A DNA stretch of 64,000 nt, from assembly GCA_949710005.1 (NCBI GenBank), contig OX453287.1, forward strand, positions 7,110,622 to 7,174,621, written 5' to 3'. A program made the translations under genes and the position numbers. The DNA comes from Ricordea florida (lineage: Eukaryota > Cnidaria > Anthozoa > Corallimorpharia > Ricordeidae). Below the pieces are notes generated by a model. It ran no database searches, was not told where the DNA came from, and saw only the letters and a list, made by a program, of their open reading frames with translations. This document shows positions 47,301 to 53,300 of the stretch, in pieces (within the stretch, counting starts at the first letter, position 1; each line of letters opens with the position of its first letter).

Positions 47301-50300
47301 GTACGTTGACTGGAGATCGTTCCAACAGCGGCATTTGTGTCTTGAGAGATGAGAAACGGCTCACGTTTCAAAAAGGAAGCGCGAATTCGTTCATAATCTC
47401 TGTTGAACGGTGGCTTGGACAAATCCAATCGCTGAGGATTTGGCATGATAACTTTGGATTATCGCCTTCCTGGTTTTTGAAGCGCGTTTTACTTCGTGAT
47501 GTACAGACAGGTGAAGTGTGGGTGTTTATCTGTGAACGGTGGTTCGCGCTTGACGAGGACGATGGTGAAATTGTACGTGAGCTAACACCAGCGTGTGAAA
47601 AAGACCTGACAGCATTTTCAAGAATTTTTGGTTGTAAGTTATACAAAGACTTCACCGACGCACATTTGTGGTTCTCTGTGGCATTAAAACCATCGAGAAG
47701 TTCTTTCACGCGAGCACAGCGATTGTCGTGTTGTCTTTGTCTTCTTTGTACAGCGATGGTCGCCAGCGCTATGTTCTATGGACAGGGAGACCACGGTGAA
47801 TCAGACGACCTGGAACTGGGACCAATCACATTGAACTTGAGATCAGTGATGATTGGCTTACAAAGCAGCCTCGTAGTGATTCCTGTCAATCTTGTTGTCG
47901 TTACCCTTTTCAAAAGCGTAAAAGAAAAAGAGAACGAGAAGACCGAGAAAGACAAAGACGCACAAACGTTAAACGAAGAAATCTCCGATAATGAAAACTG
48001 GAAGCATGATGATTTGAAGGAAGGTGGAGGTTCGAAGCTGAAAGAACAGAGAACCGAAAACGGCGTTGTAGCTTTAGAGGACGTTGTTTGTGATCCTGTC
48101 GATGAACATATAGAAAAAGGAAAGTCAAACACGAAATCTGCAAAAGAAAAAGTTGCATTTTTTGGAAAAAGACGAGGCGCTCATTACAAGTATCTTGTCG
48201 ATTCAACGAACAGCATCGACGACCCACAAAGGTGTGAACAAACAGTATTATTTTCTTTTAAAATACTTATCCTTATTCTGCTCGGCTGAAATCCCCCCCG
48301 AATATTATCGCACTTGCTGGCTATAAAATGAGCTCGAAGTTGTTTACACCGTACTCAGCTACGTTTCGTGCATTATTTGGAGTCTTCCTTCATTCATACT
48401 AAAGCGATCTATTACTTATCGAGTTTTAAATAGCACTTTTTTTTCCAATAGGGCATGGTAACAGATAATGCAAACTGATTCGTCCTTATAAGAGGCCTTA
48501 GCGTGGTCTGTATTTTTCTTTCGGTCTCCACAGTCACTGACTCTGAAGGCTTTGCGTGTGTGTGTGTGTGTGTTGGCAACAATTGAAACAATTTTCATAT
48601 CTATGCTTTTAAAGCCTCATAATTAGTTCCTGGAGCTCTACAGCCATGAATGGCATAGTGGGAACGAATTTTACCCGCGGTTTCTAATGATACAGATGAA
48701 CGTAAAAACCCTGGAAAAATTGACCTACACGAACGAGGCAATGGAAAGAAAAAAAAATCAGCAACAACAATTGTTGGCCCGACGGTTTTAGAATATATGG
48801 ACCGACAAGCCGGGAAATAACATATATTACCGGTAATATTTTTTCTTTCATTCTTAGCTTTAAAACCAGTAAAGAAAAGCAAGAAGACAAAAAAATGATG
48901 AAGAAGAAGAAGAAGAATGGTCTCCTGCCTTATTGGTGTTTATATGTGGCTTGGTCCCTGTGTATACTGGCTTGCGTGACATCGGCTCTCTTCACTCTGT
49001 TCTATAGCATGATGTGGGGAAAGGCAAAGTCAGAACAATGGCTTGTTTCCATGCTGTTAACGTTTTCCCAAGACACGCTGATCACTCAGCCAGCGAAAGT
49101 TCTCTTCCTGTCGACGCTCTACGCCATTGTTATTAGAAAGAGCGACGAGGAAGAGGAGGCCGAAGAAACGAACGGGAACGCGGCAAAAGGTAAGAATCCA
49201 ACCTAGCTGGTAACCATGACATAAAGGCTGGTACGCATCTGTAAACACAAACAAACAAACACGACGTTAACGCGTTTAGTCAACAGAAACGTGACGTTAC
49301 AAAGGCAAACACACAAAGTCTTTTGTCCCAGTTCTTTTGCGCTGACCAAAAAAATCGCGGTCTATGGGAACGACAACTAGGCAAGCGCAGTAGCATCAAA
49401 GTTTGGCGCGATTTTGGCGCGAGGTCTGCGTTATAAAGATAGACCGTGACCAATTTCGTTTTTTTTTTAAACTCTCTTTCTTCGTGCTTCGTGCTTATTG
49501 CAGTTGCATTGCATCGTTCGAGAAGACACCACTATAAGTACAACACAAGGAAGTGTGCGCACCAATAAGATTGCATGGCAAAGAGTATTCAGTCTGCCTG
49601 GTTTCGTTGACAGATGAAAAGTAAAACAGCTCTGTACAGACGTTTTCGAAATAATCGTCACATGTACACTGCATGGTTTGATCCACAGATAAAAGCGTTG
49701 GAGCCGCAGTGAATAGTATAAAACAAACAGTGCAACAGTACAGTAGTGTTCAGTAGCTTTCAAAAGAATGGTCGCACTACATGGTTTGATCCACAGATGA
49801 AAAAGTTAGAACCACACTGTATAGTAAAACAAACAGTACCACAGTACAGTACTGTTCAGTAGCTTTACAAAGAATGGTCACACTACATGGTTTGGTCCAC
49901 AAATGAAAAAGTTAGAACCACACTGTATAGTAAAACAAACAGTACCACAGTACAGTACAGTACTGTTCAGTAGCTTTCCAAAGAATGGTCGCACTGCATA
50001 GTTTGATCCACATATGAAAAGGTTAGGACACTTTTGTGTTGCATTTAGGTTACGACGAAGAGTGGCTTCATTTAACCGACAATGAGGAGTCCGAAGTGTC
50101 CAGCAAATCATTAGAGGAACAGCTTGAGCTTTATGAACCGCCAGAGGAGGCCAAACTCAGCGCCTTGCGAGAGAACAAGGTCAGGGAGAAAGAACTAAGA
50201 AACAAGTTTGTCAAGGTTGGAGATTACACACTTGTGTTGACTGTGTTGCTTCTGGCGAGCTCTTCCATCCGGGACCCAGCTTCATACTCATTCAGAAACT

Positions 50301-53300
50301 CGCTGGAACAAGAGCTCATACACCCACGTATCGTCCCCTACCCGCAGGGTCTTAATAAAGTAAGTAAATTCAATGTCCAGTTCCCCAGCCTTACCCCCAG
50401 TGTCCTGGTTGTGTACCCTTGCCTATTCTATCTAACAACCAGCGTTACAAAACGGTTAAACCAATGGACTTGCAGTCCAGAGCCGGGTTGTTCGAAGCAG
50501 GGTTAAAGTAACCCAGGGTTTGTGCGAAATTTAATTGCTGATATGAGAGCTTAAAAAGCACATCCAGTATAATTCTTTTCGAATACAATTTGATGATTGT
50601 ATGCTCTGAATAAAATGGAGAAAGTTATCGGTGAAAACGGTTTTTAACAAGAGGAAAAGGAACCCAGTTAAAAATTCAACCCTAGGTTAGCGCTAATCAG
50701 CCTTCGAACAACCGGCCCCAGAGGACCCAAGCTCAATTCCTTCCCTTGAACTCGTTTGTAAATAGCCAACTCAACGATTCGCCTATAGTCAGTTGTGATC
50801 CTTAACCTTGTTATGTTTCATTTGAATCATTTCTTTTACTCATTTCCTCTGTCTCACAAGTATTAGTGCTTTACCTACCGTCGAGGGTGAATAAACAGTA
50901 TTTATTTATTTAACTACTTATTTTCCCTTCCCAGAGCTATTTTATGGGCCTAGAGGTGTCACTTTTTCTGCCGCTAACCTTTTTTCTTTATTGTTGTTTT
51001 TATTGCACCTTACCTGCCTTAGTCCATTGTCATTGTTATTGTCCTGGTTATTGTTATTGTTATTACATATATGCCATGGCCATTGATATTACCAATGCCC
51101 TTGCTCTTTTTGACGCTTTTTTCTTCTTATTGTTATCGCTATTGTTGTTGTTATTGTTATTTTTATTGTTATTGTTTTCTACTGTTGTTGTTATTATTCA
51201 TGAGTTATGTATTGGCCAAGGCCTCGATGAGGTCTAATTCGTTACATTGCCCAGTATTTTAGAAGTTCGGTTGAAAGGCGGTCTTAAAATGTTCAAGTAC
51301 TTTTTGTTATATGAAGGTAAGCAACATTCCCTTGCTTTGGAAATGGCTGGACTATTCTCTGATACCTGGTTTGTACGAAGACGGCTGGTACAACGGACAT
51401 GAAGTAACTAACCGAACTGGATTTACCAGGGGGAGACAGTCTATGCGCCTTGGACCGACACGTCTACGGCAAGTACGCATCACAAATGGTGAGTGTGAGG
51501 GCCCAATAACGTTTTTTGAAGAACGTTTCACAGACTTGCAAATTGTACATGGCTACTTACGATCGATACACATGCAGTTCCGAATACGATGAGTACGGTT
51601 GAAAGAGAAACAGACAGAAAAATACAATAAACAAACAGGAAAACGAAAACAATACAACTGTTAGATTAGGATTGCATTTCCACGTGAAATGCCCTCTTTT
51701 GAGGATTAAGTTTCACCTTTATACATACAGACTTGCAAATTGTACTGACATGGCTACATACGATCGATACACATGTAGTTCTGAATACGGTGAGTACGGT
51801 TGAAAGAGAAACAGACAGAAAAATACAATAAACAAACAGGAAAACGGACATGAAGTAACTAACCGAACTGGATTTACCAGGGGGAGACAGTCTATGCGCC
51901 TTGGACGGACACGTCTACGGCAAGTACGCGTCACAAATGGTTAGTGTGAGGGCCCAATAACGTTTTTTGAAGAACGTTTCACAGACTTGCAAATTGTACA
52001 TGGCTACTTACGATCGATACACATGCAGTTCCGAATACGATGAGTACGGTTGAAAGAGAAACAGACAGAAAAATACAATAAACAAACAGGAAAACGAAAA
52101 CAATACAACTGTTAGATTAGGATTGCATTTCCACGTGAAATGCCCTCTTTTGAGGATTAAGTTTCACCTTTATACATTCGACTCTCTCGGAATGTAGCTC
52201 GTGTTTTGGAAGTCATCATTATTAAACGGTACTGTTTATCAGGAAAAAAAGGTCTGGAAGTTTTTTTTGCGATAGTTTTTCACTCTAACAACAGTTGTTA
52301 TGATTCGACTTGATCTGTATCCTTCGATAACGTTATAATCTTGAGAAACTTTAATTTACCTTAACTCGTTCGTTAAACACGTCGATCGCTTCACACCTTA
52401 CCAATACAACTCGTAGACACGCCACCCGTGAAGCCTTATGGGTACACCTTGAACTGGTGCACAGTGAGTGTGCTTTGTTGATGATGAATGGTTTCAGTTT
52501 TTAGATTCATTTCTTGCTTTTCTTACTAAAAACAACGAGAACAAAATCTATTATCAGTGATTGACGAGTGGAGTAGAAAGTGGAGTAGCAAGGAGACATA
52601 TTAAAACAGATTGTCTAATTCTGAATGGATCTCCCAAGCTATTTATTGCTAAAAAGGATAATTTATGTGATTAGGGCAGACTACATTTTAATAATTAAAG
52701 AACATTTGTTGATTTTGTTTCCCATAAAATGTCACAGACAATAACACTGAAGGGGAAAATATAACAAAGTTCCGAGTAGAGGTGAAGAGAAGCCCTGAAG
52801 GTTGCCAGCGGATCAGTTCAGTTTTGGAACTGACTAAAATCCTTTATTTGGTCAACTAAATCGTGCTAGTGTAAATACTCAGGTGATTATACAAAATCGC
52901 GCTCTCTGATTGGTGCGCTATCTCGGATTATCAGCCGATAATCACCTCGTCGAACAAAATGGCTGCCAGTCGTTCGCGCGCTTTTGATGAAATAAAATGT
53001 TTTCGTGTTGTGCAATGCTTTTTCTTTTCCTTTTTTGAAATAATCACCTGTGTATTTATACTAAAACAATTATTCACCGATAATCACTGAGCCTGAGGCG
53101 AATAATTGTTTTTCAAATGGATGTTATATAGTGTAAATCAATTTTGGTCTGAAAAAAAAAAACGTTATTTGCTCCACTCAGCAGCTCTGACTTGAATTAT
53201 TAATGCTGACAGTTTCGTTGTGCTTCTCAGGGTCATGCGTTGTTCCAAAGCCAGCTAAGGATTTAATCTTTGAATGCAACTCACCTTACGAAGTGTCACT

